DNA of 64,000 bases from Chloroflexi bacterium TSY (GCA_019217005.1 JAHBNG010000043.1:1-64000), one strand, 5' to 3'; positions 1 through 9,096 are shown, counted from the first letter of the stretch. Notes: generated by a model from the letters alone, not told the origin. Made by a program: numbers and translations.

Positions 1-1201
1 TTCATAGGAATAGACTGGAGTGAAACAAAACATGATGTAATGATAACGGATGAAAACGGTCGTCGAATTAACTACATGACAATAGAACATAGTGTGGATG
101 GCTTTAAGCAACTAGAAAAGTGGCGAGAAACGATGGATATCGGCCATGAAAAATGTCGAATCGGATTAGAGACAGCACATAATCTGATAATTGACTACTT
201 ATGGGATGCTGGGTATACAAATCTATATGTCCTCCCACCGAACGTGGTCAAAGCAAGTCGGCGAGGTACAATCAGAGCGGTGCTCGCACTGATGAAAGTG
301 ATGCATATACGATAGCTGAACTGGTCAGAACAGATGTTCACCGATTCTATCCTTGGCATCCAGGGAGTGAATTACTCCAGCAAATGCGCATCGTGGTGAG
401 CATGACCGAGTTTTGGCGCAAAGAAACGGTTGCTGTCTCCAATCGCTTGCGTAGTTGTTTGCTCAGATACCATCCCGCTTTGCTCAATGTCTTTAGTTGG
501 CCATCGCCCATTGCAGCTCATCTGATTCTGGCTTATCCGTCGCCGCAAGCAGCAGAAAAGCAACCTATGATGAATTTCAGGTCTTTCTCAAGCAACATAA
601 ACATAATCAGCCCTCCAAATGGCTCACCTGTTTTGATGCCTTGACCACACAACATCCCCGTTCAGCTCCGGTGTTGCCCAAGCTTGTCAAGTTCAAGCCC
701 AGCAACTTGCCCGACTCTTGCTCCATACCCTCAACTCCAAGCAAGCAACACTCCAACAGTTGAACTCTCTTTTTCTGCAACACGAGGATCACCCCATTTT
801 GCTTCCTGCCGGGCGCAGGAGAGCTCTTGGCTCCTCTTTGCTGGTCAAATTTGGCGAAGATCGCCGCCGCTTCCCCATTCCAGCATGGTCCAGACTTTAG
901 CTGGCACGGCTCCGTTACCAACCAAAGTGGCAAAGTCCACTTGGTCCACTTTCGCCGCTCTTGTGATAAAGAGTTTCGTTACTTTTCTCAGCAACTGGCT
1001 CGTTCTTCGCGCCAGCAATCTCGCTGGGCTTCGGCTTACTTTACACAAGCTCGTCAAAAGGGCCACTCGGTCAGTCGCTCTTATCGGGCTTTAGCCAACC
1101 GCTGGCTGGCCATTCTTTGGAAAATGTGGCAAGACCGAACCACCTATGACGAATCTTTCCACATTCGTCAACGAACTATCCGTCGTCGACCACAAGCTTA
1201 G
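1..1201 (+). pseudogene. IS110-family transposase, frameshifted copy 1
   Basis: DEDD-type IS110 transposase, which in this family acts with a serine and a guide RNA. Visible in pieces: the GIDWSE start of the RuvC-like domain (first Asp), GLETAHN (Glu) and TDESDA (two Asp). A C-terminal domain follows in another frame, with LPGAG-like residues and a GTAP...NQSGK segment carrying the family serine. The frame is broken after residue ~75 (CGG against CGGG in copy 2) and again in the second half. The stop at 1199-1201 matches copy 2. Nearly all differences from copy 2 are single-base changes in mononucleotide runs, so this is either a decayed gene or an unpolished sequence. Confidence 0.85.
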
Positions 1202-1221
1202 TTTTTCTGCTTTCTTTTTTT

Positions 1222-1323
1222 CAGCTACGGCAAAAGTCGGGTACAAAAAATGACCATAAGGGGTGAAATCCTAGAGCAGCCCTCTGTTTGCATGAAAAAT
1301 TTGTACCGACTTTGCTGCTACTG
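1222..1323. repeat. ~103-bp inverted-repeat element (T7-target family), copy 1
   Basis: Begins CAGCTACGGCAAAAGTCGGG and ends with the near-inverse ...GACTTTGCTGCTACTG. It lies between two TTTTTTT runs (1215-1221 and 1324-1330). The same element, inverted, stands alone inside a coding gene at 37386-37489, so it moves independently of the IS110 it sits in here. Confidence 0.75.
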
Positions 1324-1532
1324 TTTTTTTCTTGATTGCCTTTGATTTCTCTCTTATGTCTACTTGCTACCAGCTCAATACCCAAGTTTACATAAAGTCG
1401 GAATTGTTGATTTTTTCCGACTCTTTTCAACGCGCCTATTTGGTATCTCTCTTACTGACTAAGCGTGTCCGGGAAGTTCATGGCACTTCTTTGTCAACCC
1501 CCTGAGATCCTAGTAAAACCAAGAGAGTATTT

Positions 1533-1593
1533 GGACACGGATCTCTAGGATTTGCAGGATTTTATCCGTGTTCATCCGTGAAAATCCGTGTCC
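1533..1593. repeat. GGACACGGAT inverted-repeat element, copy 1
   Basis: GGACACGGAT (1533-1542) pairs with ATCCGTGTCC (1584-1593), with internal ATCCGTG repeats. A second copy is at 5572-5642. Both lie 60-90 bp upstream of a gene for an exported or membrane-anchored protein. It may be a mobile palindrome or a transcript structure; no function can be read from it. The 1481-1532 stretch also holds a fragment (TCAACC...TGAGATCC) resembling the end of the 44011-44163 repeat. Confidence 0.6.
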
Positions 1594-1652
1594 TATTTCT
1601 AATCTCTTTCTAGACTTTACTCTGAAGAGCCATTATAAAAAAGGAAATAATC

Positions 1653-2927
1653 ATGAAAACTACAACAAAAATCGGGCAAGTAAGCAGAACGTTTAGTATT
1701 TTCGTCGCAATAGTTGCCGCCCTTGGGCTTCTCGTAATGGCGAATCCCAAGGACGTCAGCGCACAATCATGTGGCGATACGCTGACGACGAACACAACCT
1801 TAACCAGCGATCTGTCGTGTACTGACAATGGCCTCATCATTGGTGCCGACAACATCGTTCTGGATTGCGCCAATCACACCATTAGTGGGTCCGGTACAAA
1901 ATACGGCATCACACTTGTTGGGCACAGTGGTGTGACGATAATGAACTGCCAGATCACAAACTTTGCCTTCGGTATTGCGCTCAATACCGCGAAAGGGAAT
2001 GCCCTGGAAACGAACACCGTCTACAGCAACACCGATGACGGCTTTCGCCTGATTGCTTCCATGGACAATCTGCTGCGACAGAATGTCGCAAACGACAATG
2101 GCAAGCGCGGTTTCCTGATCACGCAATCATCCACGGGGAATCAGTTCAAGAAGAACGAGGCAAACCGGAACGGCAATATTGGCATCCTTCTCCAATTCGG
2201 TTCTGATGGGAACTTCCTGGGGAAGAACGAGGCCAATGACAATGGGATTCACGGTTTCCGCTTGGATACTGTTTCTGGGAACAGATTGCGGATTAACCGA
2301 GCCAACGACAACAGCCAGAACGGTTTTCACGCCGTCAATGTGCCTGTCCCCGGCAATATCTTCAGAGAGAATGAAGCCAATACGAATGGTAAACACGGCA
2401 TCTTCCTCTTCGAGTCCGATGGGAATACCCTGGAAAGTAACATGACCAACCACAACAGCCTTGATGGCATCACCCTCTACACAGCGGTTGGAAATAACCT
2501 GGAGAATAACACAGCCAATCACAACGGCATCCACGGTGTCGTACTCTACCAGAGCTCCAATGGAAACACCCTGGAGAATAACACGGCCACCAACAATGTC
2601 GCCCACGGCTTCCGTCTTGACCGTTCCGATAATAACCATTTAGGGGAGAATACGGCACGCGTCAATGGGGCTGAAGGTATCTTCCTACACCAAGGGGCCG
2701 ATGGGAACACCCTGAGACAGAACAGAGCCATTAGGAACGGCGCCAACGGCTTCAGAATTGACGACGTTAGCGGGAACAGACTCCAGCAGAACAGAGCGCG
2801 TGAGAATGGTGGGTTTGGGTACCAGGAGACAGCGACTTCAAGCATGAACAGATATATCCAAAACGTCTGTATAGGAAATATGGCGGGAGAGTCCGATCCC
2901 CCTGGCTTGTGCGCTTCGCAACCTTAG
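1653..2927 (+). CDS. Secreted right-handed beta-helix (NosD-like repeat) protein
   Basis: 424 residues. An N-terminal signal peptide (hydrophobic stretch about residues 14-30, cleavage near VSA-QS) precedes about 15 repeats of roughly 22-24 residues of the form GNxLxxNxAxxNGxxGxxL, typical of NosD/PbH1 parallel beta-helices. Such proteins are exported and bind carbohydrates or sit on the cell surface. No catalytic residues can be identified, so enzymatic activity is not claimed. The start has AAAAAGGAAAT upstream. The stop codon TAG (2925-2927) is part of the CTTAG target duplication of the 79-bp element that begins at 2928. It may be secreted together with the RTX protein at 4785; that is only an inference from proximity. 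Confidence 0.85.
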   Translation: MKTTTKIGQVSRTFSIFVAIVAALGLLVMANPKDVSAQSCGDTLTTNTTLTSDLSCTDNGLIIGADNIVLDCANHTISGSGTKYGITLVGHSGVTIMNCQITNFAFGIALNTAKGNALETNTVYSNTDDGFRLIASMDNLLRQNVANDNGKRGFLITQSSTGNQFKKNEANRNGNIGILLQFGSDGNFLGKNEANDNGIHGFRLDTVSGNRLRINRANDNSQNGFHAVNVPVPGNIFRENEANTNGKHGIFLFESDGNTLESNMTNHNSLDGITLYTAVGNNLENNTANHNGIHGVVLYQSSNGNTLENNTATNNVAHGFRLDRSDNNHLGENTARVNGAEGIFLHQGADGNTLRQNRAIRNGANGFRIDDVSGNRLQQNRARENGGFGYQETATSSMNRYIQNVCIGNMAGESDPPGLCASQP

Positions 2928-3006
2928 TGCTTATCCGAAAAGTTCTGTAACGATCTGTTCTCGCTCGAGAAGCTGGTCGGGCTCACAACCGCTTTTCGGA
3001 TAGGTT
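2928..3006. repeat. 79-bp palindromic element (CTWAG target), copy 1
   Basis: Termini TGCTTATCCGAAAAG and CTTTTCGGATAGGTT, flanked by CTTAG at 2923-2927 and 3007-3011. Inverted relative to the 18857 and 36017 copies. On the minus strand it reads open across its whole length (EPIRK...SDKH), ending at a stop formed by the flanking duplication. Confidence 0.85.
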
Positions 3007-3035
3007 CTTAGTAGGGGATAACGAGGAAAATTATT

Positions 3036-3233
3036 ATGTTTCAAGCAATCGAGAAGCCACTGGCAGAACCAATACCCCAGCCAGTGCTCACCATCGGCAC
3101 TTATATCAACAAGCAATTCCAGCGTGGTAATGCCTACTTGCTGCCTGTACGCCTTTTTCTCGGCCTCGGTTGGCTACGAGCAGGCGTGGAAAAGATCATC
3201 GAACCGTTACCAGAGATGGGCTGGTATCTCTAG
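3036..3233 (+). pseudogene. DoxX-family membrane protein, N-terminal remnant
   Basis: 65 codons with a GAGG ribosome site before ATG. The segment NAYLLPVRLFLGLGWLRAGVEK resembles the first membrane helix of DoxX/DoxD-type quinone-associated proteins, which are usually 130-170 residues with four helices. Here the frame stops after the first helix and no further helices occur in any frame before the FAD oxidoreductase starts at 3259. It is therefore a truncated remnant or, less likely, a one-helix protein. A partnership with the adjacent FAD enzyme is possible but not shown. Confidence 0.5.
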
Positions 3234-3258
3234 CTCTTATTATACAAAGAGAAAAACA

Positions 3259-4728
3259 ATGAACTCGATTCAAAATCACAACTCAGGATCCCGTGCTGTC
3301 GTCATCGGCGGCAGCATTGCGGGTCTCTTGGCGGCACGTGTTCTGTCTGAGCATGTCGATGAGGTCGTCATCTTAGAAAAGGACGACCTGCCAGACAAAC
3401 CTGCCCCACGGCGCGGGACACCGCACAGTGCCCAGCTTCACAGCATTCATCAACGAGGGGTCGAAATTATAAACGAGCTATTCCCCGATCTGACGTTGGA
3501 TTTCGACTCGTGCGGGATGCTGCCCTCCGATTTGGGGGCTGATATGCGCTGGTTCTTCTTTGGGGAATGGATGCCGCGCATTCACGCCGGCGTCTCAGTC
3601 TCTTGGTGCGAACGACCACGGTTCGAATGGACGCTACGCGAGCGCGTTGCCGCACGTCCCAATGTCGTGTTGATGGGTGGGTGCAAAGTAACGGCACTTC
3701 TCGCAGACGAGTCAAAGAGCCGTCTCACGGGTGTGGTCGTGCAAATGGCAGACGGACAGAGTGCAGAACAAGAACTCGCCGCCGATCTCGTTGTGGACGC
3801 TGGTGCCCGCGGCTCGCGTGTGCCCCAGTGGTTGGCACAGCTTGGCTATCCTAAAGCCCCCGAGTCGGTTGTAAAAATCGGCTTTGGCGATGCGACCCGC
3901 ACCTATCAACTTCCAGATCAGCTTGCGCCCTCTTGGAAAGCGCTGCTCGTGTCGGCCAAGCCGGGGCTGAGCCAAAAGCTTGGTCTCATCCATATGCTGC
4001 CCAACAATCAGTGCAAGGTGCTTCTTGCCGGCTGGTTTGGCGACCACCCACCCGCTGATGATGCAGGTTTTCTGGCCTTTGCCCGCTCGTTGCCGCAACC
4101 AGACATCTATGACTATCTGCACCAGGCCACGCCGCTATCGCCCATATACACGCACAAGCTGCCCTCAAATCTGTGGCGGCACTACGAAAAGATGACCCGC
4201 TGGCCCAACGGCTTGTTTGTCATGGGTGATGCTGTCTGTAGCTTCAATCCAAGCTTTGGACAAGGCATAACCGTTGCCGCGCTCCACGCCGTCACCTTGC
4301 AGGATCTACTGCGCGATCTGGTTCGTCGTGGGCACGATCGGACTCAACCGGGCGTTGCACGACAATTCCAGAAGTCCGCCGCGCGCATCGTCCAGAATCC
4401 CTGGATGATTACCACTGGTGAAGATCTGCGTTTTCCCCAGTCTGAGGGGCCACGCCCCTGGTTACTCCCGTTGATACAGGGTTATTTGGCACAGGTTTTT
4501 GATGCTGCGCACCGCGATCCGCGCGTCGCCAAGCGCTTCATGGAAGTGATGACCTTTGTCGAAGGGCCACCTGCCCTCTTCCGGCCCGACATACTGCTGG
4601 CGCTGGCGCGGCAAGCCATGAGCAAGATGATCCCAAAGCCGGCAATCCGCCCAGACGCAGACCAGCATTCGGCAGGTACATGCGTCCGAACGCACCGTAT
4701 TCAAATATTCGACAAGAATTTCAACTAG
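3259..4728 (+). CDS. FAD-dependent oxidoreductase/monooxygenase
   Basis: 489 residues from ATG 3259, which is chosen because the Rossmann dinucleotide motif VVIGGSIAGLLAARVL starts about 13 residues in; the open frame upstream has no family similarity. A second FAD motif, GLFVMGDAVCSFNPSFGQG, lies near residue 320, as in aromatic-ring hydroxylase/geranylgeranyl reductase-type flavoproteins. It probably oxidises or hydroxylates a small hydrophobic substrate using FAD and NAD(P)H. The substrate cannot be inferred. No signal peptide; cytoplasmic. Confidence 0.85.
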   Translation: MNSIQNHNSGSRAVVIGGSIAGLLAARVLSEHVDEVVILEKDDLPDKPAPRRGTPHSAQLHSIHQRGVEIINELFPDLTLDFDSCGMLPSDLGADMRWFFFGEWMPRIHAGVSVSWCERPRFEWTLRERVAARPNVVLMGGCKVTALLADESKSRLTGVVVQMADGQSAEQELAADLVVDAGARGSRVPQWLAQLGYPKAPESVVKIGFGDATRTYQLPDQLAPSWKALLVSAKPGLSQKLGLIHMLPNNQCKVLLAGWFGDHPPADDAGFLAFARSLPQPDIYDYLHQATPLSPIYTHKLPSNLWRHYEKMTRWPNGLFVMGDAVCSFNPSFGQGITVAALHAVTLQDLLRDLVRRGHDRTQPGVARQFQKSAARIVQNPWMITTGEDLRFPQSEGPRPWLLPLIQGYLAQVFDAAHRDPRVAKRFMEVMTFVEGPPALFRPDILLALARQAMSKMIPKPAIRPDADQHSAGTCVRTHRIQIFDKNFN

Positions 4729-4784
4729 ACAAAGTGGTACACAAATATATAAAGGTTTACTAAAAATAGTTTAAGGAGACAAAA

Positions 4785-5549
4785 ATGAATATTCGTATGA
4801 CAATTTTAATCGCTATGATGTCTGCAGCTCTTTTCTTTGTTGCTAGTCCAGTGAATGCAGAGGTGGATGAGTGTACAACCGCTCTTGCCCCACTGGTTGG
4901 GGATCCAACCCCCAACATGCTGGACGGCAGCGATTTGTATGAAGATACAATCATCGGTCTTGGCGGAGACGATGTACTCTGGGGACGTGATTGCGATGAC
5001 CTCCTCCAGGGAGGGCCAGGGGCTGATAGCCTTTATGGTCATAACGGTAATGATACTCTAGAAGGCGGTTACCACGACGATAAGCTATTTGGCAGCTACG
5101 GTACCGATACTCTTTTAGGCGGTATGGGCAATGATACTCTCTATGGAGATGAAGATGATGATACTTTAGAAGGCGAGGACGGAGATGACGAGCTACATGG
5201 CAACGATGGTCATGATGTTTTGAAAGGCGGGTTCGGAGTTGATGAGCTTTGGGGCGACGATGGTAACGATACGCTTTGGGGCGGTCCAGACAATGATGTT
5301 GTCTATGGAAATGATGATAATGATGTTTTGCGAGGCATGGGCGGTGATGATGAACTATATGGCGGCGATCATGACGATGTGATTCACGGCGGCCCCGACA
5401 ACGACACTATATTCGGCGGTCCCGGGAGTGACATTATCTATGGTGGTCTCGACGACGATACTATATACGGTGGAGATGGATATGATATATGTTACGGTGA
5501 TGGTGGGTCAGATTTCATTGCCACAGACTGCGAGGTAGCGATCCCTTAA
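4785..5549 (+). CDS. Secreted RTX (GGxGxDxUx) calcium-binding repeat protein
   Basis: 254 residues with an AAGGAG ribosome site. The signal peptide runs to about residue 26 (SPVNA-EVDE). Most of the rest is ~20 nonapeptide repeats such as GGMGNDTLYG, GGPDNDTIFGG and GGLDDDTIYGG, which fold as a calcium-binding parallel beta-roll. No protease, lipase or toxin domain is attached, so it is a repeat-only extracellular protein. A Sec-type signal peptide rather than a C-terminal type I secretion signal is visible. Two cysteines near the C-terminus (CYGDGG, TDCEV) may form a disulfide. Confidence 0.9.
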   Translation: MNIRMTILIAMMSAALFFVASPVNAEVDECTTALAPLVGDPTPNMLDGSDLYEDTIIGLGGDDVLWGRDCDDLLQGGPGADSLYGHNGNDTLEGGYHDDKLFGSYGTDTLLGGMGNDTLYGDEDDDTLEGEDGDDELHGNDGHDVLKGGFGVDELWGDDGNDTLWGGPDNDVVYGNDDNDVLRGMGGDDELYGGDHDDVIHGGPDNDTIFGGPGSDIIYGGLDDDTIYGGDGYDICYGDGGSDFIATDCEVAIP

Positions 5550-5571
5550 GAAGGTGTGGCTCTCCGTACTG

Positions 5572-5642
5572 GGACACGGATGAACACAGATTTCACGGAT
5601 TGACTCTGGGATAATCCGTGTTCATCCTGAAAATCCGTGTCC
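5572..5642. repeat. GGACACGGAT inverted-repeat element, copy 2
   Basis: GGACACGGAT (5572-5581) faces ATCCGTGTCC (5633-5642) with the same internal ATCCGTGTTCATCC layout as 1533-1593. It fills the gap between the RTX gene and the cytochrome operon. Confidence 0.6.
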
Positions 5643-5726
5643 TATTTTTCAATCCCTATAATGTCTAATGTGACTATAAGAATGACTTTTAAACGTTATC
5701 ATTTCATCCAGGAGACAGATAAAACG

Positions 5727-6422
5727 ATGTGGATTTGGGCGAAGGCACGACGAAGGCAAAATATCGGCTACGCTGTTGGGGTCATCATCGGTCTTTTGTC
5801 TATTATTACATTTTTCTTACCTGGGCAAGAAAAACTGATGGCTCTCGGCCCCATGAATGTGGGGCATGAGGAGATCGGCTGTAGCGATTGCCATCAAAAG
5901 GCACGAGGGACATTGGTCCAGCAAGTACAGGCCAATGTCCGATTTACCTTGGGTCTCAGGAAAACGGCCGTCGACTTTGGCACGCTGGATGTAGACAACG
6001 ATACCTGTTTAGCCTGTCATGTCCGTCCCAATGACAGGCATCCGACCCATCGTTTTTTAGAGCCGCGTTTTGCTGGCGCCCGTGAAGCAATCGCCCCCCA
6101 ATTCTGTACGTCCTGTCACGTTGAACATACGGGCAAGCGGGTCAATATTGAACCAACGTACTGCATGCATTGTCATCAGGAGATGGTGATGAAAAATGAT
6201 CCGCTCACCGTTTCGCACGAGCAGCTGATCGCGGAGAAACGATGGGAAACTTGTCTCGGCTGTCACGATTTCCACGGGAATCATGTCATGGAGACTGAAG
6301 TCGATGTGGATAAGGCATTGACCGTTGCGAAAGTATTGGCTTATTTCGAGGGCGGCCCCTCGCCATTCTCGACAGAAAAATACCACCAAGCATTGACGGA
6401 AGAGGAGAGTTCAAATGAATAA
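5727..6422 (+). CDS. Membrane-anchored pentaheme c-type cytochrome
   Basis: 231 residues from ATG 5727, which has an AGGAGA ribosome site 10 bases upstream; the longer open frame starts inside the repeat at 5572-5642. An N-terminal membrane anchor (about residues 14-34, GYAVGVIIGLLSIITFFLP) is followed by five CxxCH heme sites: CSDCH, CLACH, CTSCH, CMHCH and CLGCH. Extra histidines (e.g. HPTHRF, HVEH) could be distal ligands. It acts outside the membrane in electron transfer. Its stop overlaps the start of the next gene by 8 bases, indicating translational coupling. Confidence 0.9.
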   Translation: MWIWAKARRRQNIGYAVGVIIGLLSIITFFLPGQEKLMALGPMNVGHEEIGCSDCHQKARGTLVQQVQANVRFTLGLRKTAVDFGTLDVDNDTCLACHVRPNDRHPTHRFLEPRFAGAREAIAPQFCTSCHVEHTGKRVNIEPTYCMHCHQEMVMKNDPLTVSHEQLIAEKRWETCLGCHDFHGNHVMETEVDVDKALTVAKVLAYFEGGPSPFSTEKYHQALTEEESSNE

Positions 6423-7245
6423 GATATTAATAGCCATTATTGCGCTCTTGCTTGTCGTACTTGTGGCGCAATTTGTCTTTCTGGGTGACAATCCCGATGC
6501 CTTCGCGGAAGAAGGCCAAGAGACAGCCATGACCATCCCGATCGAAGCGATCTTTACCGTTGCCGAAACGCAAAACGATGCTGTGCGAAAACTGTGGACA
6601 GCGGAGATTGTGGGCAAAGGCAAGGAAGTGGGCTTAAGTTTTCACGAAGATTGGCGTAAAACGGAACTGGAAGCTGGACCGTTGCCTGCGCTCTTCTTGC
6701 GCGAGACTGGAGCCATCCTACAGCAGAGTCCAGTACCATTGGGACTATTTTTAGGATCTGATTTCCCAATCAACGATGCGAACAAATTTACCGGTACGCA
6801 AGTCGAGAAGTTCGCGCTGATCAAAGAAAGTGGAGAACCACAATTCTTCTTTGAAGAAGACACAGTTTTGTATACGGCTATGTATTCCGATATTGCTGTC
6901 GCCAAACCATGTGTATCTTGCCATAACACCCATGAGCAGACGCCGAAGGATGATTGGGCATTGGGCGACGCGATGGGAGCCACGACTTGGTCATATCCAA
7001 AGAAAGAAGTCACACTGGATGAAGCTTTAGCCATTCTGGCCGCATTGGAAAGCAGTTTCCGAACGGCGTACGATGGTTATTCGGCCAAAGCGGAGACGTT
7101 TGAAAATCCCCCCAAAGTAGGGCAACAGTGGCCAGCAGAGGGATATTTTATTCCAACCACAGACGCCTTTATGACAGAGGCCAAGAGCCATTATGCGTCA
7201 GAAACGCTGGATGTTCTCTTTGCACATATGAAGAAACGTTTGTAA
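6415..7245 (+). CDS. DUF3365 (Tll0287-like) monoheme c protein
   Basis: 276 residues. The N-terminal hydrophobic segment (residues 4-23) is an export signal or anchor. The body matches the DUF3365 heme-binding fold, with KPCVSCHNTHEQTPKDDWALGD containing one CxxCH site, as in Tll0287-type redox/sensor proteins. It lies between the pentaheme cytochrome (8-bp overlap) and a membrane cytochrome-like gene (21-bp gap), so it is probably an extracytoplasmic redox partner. Here it is a stand-alone protein, whereas many family members carry attached kinase or cyclase domains. Confidence 0.85.
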   Translation: MNKILIAIIALLLVVLVAQFVFLGDNPDAFAEEGQETAMTIPIEAIFTVAETQNDAVRKLWTAEIVGKGKEVGLSFHEDWRKTELEAGPLPALFLRETGAILQQSPVPLGLFLGSDFPINDANKFTGTQVEKFALIKESGEPQFFFEEDTVLYTAMYSDIAVAKPCVSCHNTHEQTPKDDWALGDAMGATTWSYPKKEVTLDEALAILAALESSFRTAYDGYSAKAETFENPPKVGQQWPAEGYFIPTTDAFMTEAKSHYASETLDVLFAHMKKRL

Positions 7246-7266
7246 CAGAGCGCTCGGAGCCCCCAA

Positions 7267-7791
7267 ATGCAAAAAGCGATATACGTTCCTAATCAACGCT
7301 CCCTTGAAACAATATGGTACCCCAAAAAGGGCTATTTTTATCTAGGGCTACTGCTGCTGTTTGCCTATTTGATGCAGGATTTGTTGGACATACGTTGGGT
7401 CTGGCTAATGAATGCGCAAGAGGGCGAATCGTTCAAACGCTGGTCAGGGTTTGTCTTGACTCTTTATATTGCCAGCCAGTGGGCGTTATCTGCGTTGAGG
7501 ATGACGAAAAATGGAAAGGCGGCCAAACGGAACTATAAAATTCACAATCAACTTGGTGCTATTGCTCCGCTATTCTTCTATATCCACGCCATGAAAGTCG
7601 GTTATGCCTATCTAGCAATCTTGAGTTTGATCTATTACACCAACATGGTTGTGGGCCTATTTAATCCAGAGATCATAAATAATCGAAACAAAACATTCAT
7701 CTTCTATTGGATGATTGTCCATGTAACACTTTCTGTGTTGGTTGTTCTCTTAACCTTCTACCATATTTTCATTGTTTTCTATTATCAGTAA
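7267..7791 (+). CDS. Four-helix membrane protein, putative b-type cytochrome anchor
   Basis: 174 residues with four predicted transmembrane helices (about 24-45, 59-77, 98-130, 143-172). Histidines lie in or near the helices: HNQLG, YIHAMK, IVHVTL and FYHIFI. The pairs in the second half are spaced like axial ligands of a diheme cytochrome b561/ferric-reductase-like fold. I do not recognise a named family. Given its two c-type cytochrome neighbours, the inferred role is passing electrons between the quinone pool and the pentaheme protein. It is the last gene of the operon; a MITE follows. Confidence 0.6.
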   Translation: MQKAIYVPNQRSLETIWYPKKGYFYLGLLLLFAYLMQDLLDIRWVWLMNAQEGESFKRWSGFVLTLYIASQWALSALRMTKNGKAAKRNYKIHNQLGAIAPLFFYIHAMKVGYAYLAILSLIYYTNMVVGLFNPEIINNRNKTFIFYWMIVHVTLSVLVVLLTFYHIFIVFYYQ

Positions 7792-7843
7792 ACCGCAACG
7801 CGGAGTGAGCATTCTTCTAATGCGAACGGGACCGGCGTTAGAG

Positions 7844-8024
7844 ATTACACGCAGTAGGATTTCTCAGAGGTAGAGCGTTCAAATGGCGAAAAAAGACGCA
7901 GTAGAGAATCTCGGACCATTTGGCACGCTCGAGTCTGTTTTGACTGAGAAATGCAGGATTATGTCTACTGCGTGTAATAGAGAATGCTACCTCCGCGTAT
8001 AAAAGACACATTTTGGATCTACTG
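7844..8024. repeat. 266-bp family MITE, copy 1 (left end decayed)
   Basis: The inner inverted repeats ATTACACGCAGTAG (7844-7857) and CTACTGCGTGTAAT (7965-7978) are intact. The outer right end is ATTTTGGATCTACTG (8010-8024). Related sequence extends left to about 7800, but the outer left terminus is not recognisable. Orientation is opposite to the copies at 13179, 17014 and ~30157. The core contains a 34-codon open frame (ATG 7883) kept in all copies. Confidence 0.8.
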
Positions 8025-8085
8025 AAACTAAGGAAGAAACCTCGACAGCACTCGACTCAGCCTATATACTGCTCAGTAATAAGAA

Positions 8086-9096
8086 TCAAAATCTATTTCC
8101 ACACGTGGATTGACGAATAACAAATTTGACTGGCACGATCAAGCGAGTTAGGGAATCGTTTGTATCGGATAGTTGACGCAATAGACCTTTCATCGCTTGT
8201 CGACCGATTTCGGCTAAAGGGGGGTGAATGGTCGTTAATGATGGTATTGTAGATTGTGACTCCCTCAGATTATCAGACCCAATAATGGCTACATCGTCCG
8301 GCACTCGGCAGCCCGCGTCGTGTACAGCCTGTAAACATTCGATGGCCAGGGGATCATGGACTGCCAAGACGGCTGTTGGAGGACGGGCACGAGCCAATAG
8401 CGTCTGCATTGCCTTATAGCCATCACCTTGCTCTGTCCCAGCCGATATCACAAGGTGTGGATCAATCGCCAGGTTTGCCTCGTTTAGCGCCTGCTCGTAA
8501 CTAGCGATTCGATCGCTATGCAGCTTCTCCAATACAGACTGACCGATAAATGCGATACGCTCGTGCCCCAACTCAATGAGATGGTTTATGGCCTCTATGG
8601 TTCCCCGATGGTAATCTGCGGCCACGAAAGAGATATTCGGTTGTTCGAGTTGACGATTCAGAACAACAAACGGAATCTGTTCTTTCTGTAGCAAATCAAT
8701 CGCTTCTGCCAGATGCTCTCCACCCATTAAGAGCAGGCCATCCACTTCGCGTGTTTTGCAGATGCGGGATAGTTTTTCAAGTCGGTTTCCCGTTAAGGGG
8801 TAAAGTAGGACATTGTAGCCAGACTGCTCGGCTGCACTCACGGCCCCATGAATGAGCCGCGAAGCATACTCACCAATATCGACCGAAGCGAAACCATATA
8901 AGAATCCGATTCGATCAGTCTTGCAACGGCGCAAGTCGCGGGCTGCAGCGCTGGGAACATATCCCAATTCGCGGGCCGCATTCGCAACACGTTCTCTGGT
9001 TTTGGGGGAAATATGAGGATAATCGTTTAATGCTTTAGAGACAGTAGACGGTGCTAAATGGAGACGTTGGGCAATATCCTGAATGGTAATGGCCAT
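8086..9096 (-). CDS. LacI-family transcriptional repressor
   Basis: 336 residues from ATG 9096. The longer open frame (to 9234) is rejected because MAITIQDIAQRLHLAPSTVSKALN is the canonical LacI start and the upstream part lies over the operator-like palindromes. The HTH at residues 4-25 and hinge near 50 precede a periplasmic-binding-protein-like effector domain (VDGLLLMGG, NRQLEQPNISFVAADYHRG, LIELGHERIAFIG), as in sugar-responsive repressors. It is divergent from the M81/aldo-keto reductase operon. It probably represses itself and perhaps that operon; the ligand is unknown. Confidence 0.9.
   Translation of the reverse strand: MAITIQDIAQRLHLAPSTVSKALNDYPHISPKTRERVANAARELGYVPSAAARDLRRCKTDRIGFLYGFASVDIGEYASRLIHGAVSAAEQSGYNVLLYPLTGNRLEKLSRICKTREVDGLLLMGGEHLAEAIDLLQKEQIPFVVLNRQLEQPNISFVAADYHRGTIEAINHLIELGHERIAFIGQSVLEKLHSDRIASYEQALNEANLAIDPHLVISAGTEQGDGYKAMQTLLARARPPTAVLAVHDPLAIECLQAVHDAGCRVPDDVAIIGSDNLRESQSTIPSLTTIHPPLAEIGRQAMKGLLRQLSDTNDSLTRLIVPVKFVIRQSTCGNRF

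Larger units (their letters stand above)
1..1480 (+). mobile_element. IS110-family element, copy 1 (left end outside window)
   Basis: Nearly identical to 23747-25229, but the window opens just inside the transposase gene, so the left end is not visible. The shared sequence stops at GTGTCCGGGAAGTTCA (ending 1480); beyond it the two copies diverge, which sets the right boundary. It holds a frame-broken transposase (1-1201) and a 102-bp inverted-repeat element (1222-1323). The family is assigned from the transposase, not from the ends. Confidence 0.85.

Noticed and set aside
4785..5549. RTX toxin
   Set aside because: Only calcium-binding repeats are present; no toxin domain, acyltransferase or type I exporter genes.
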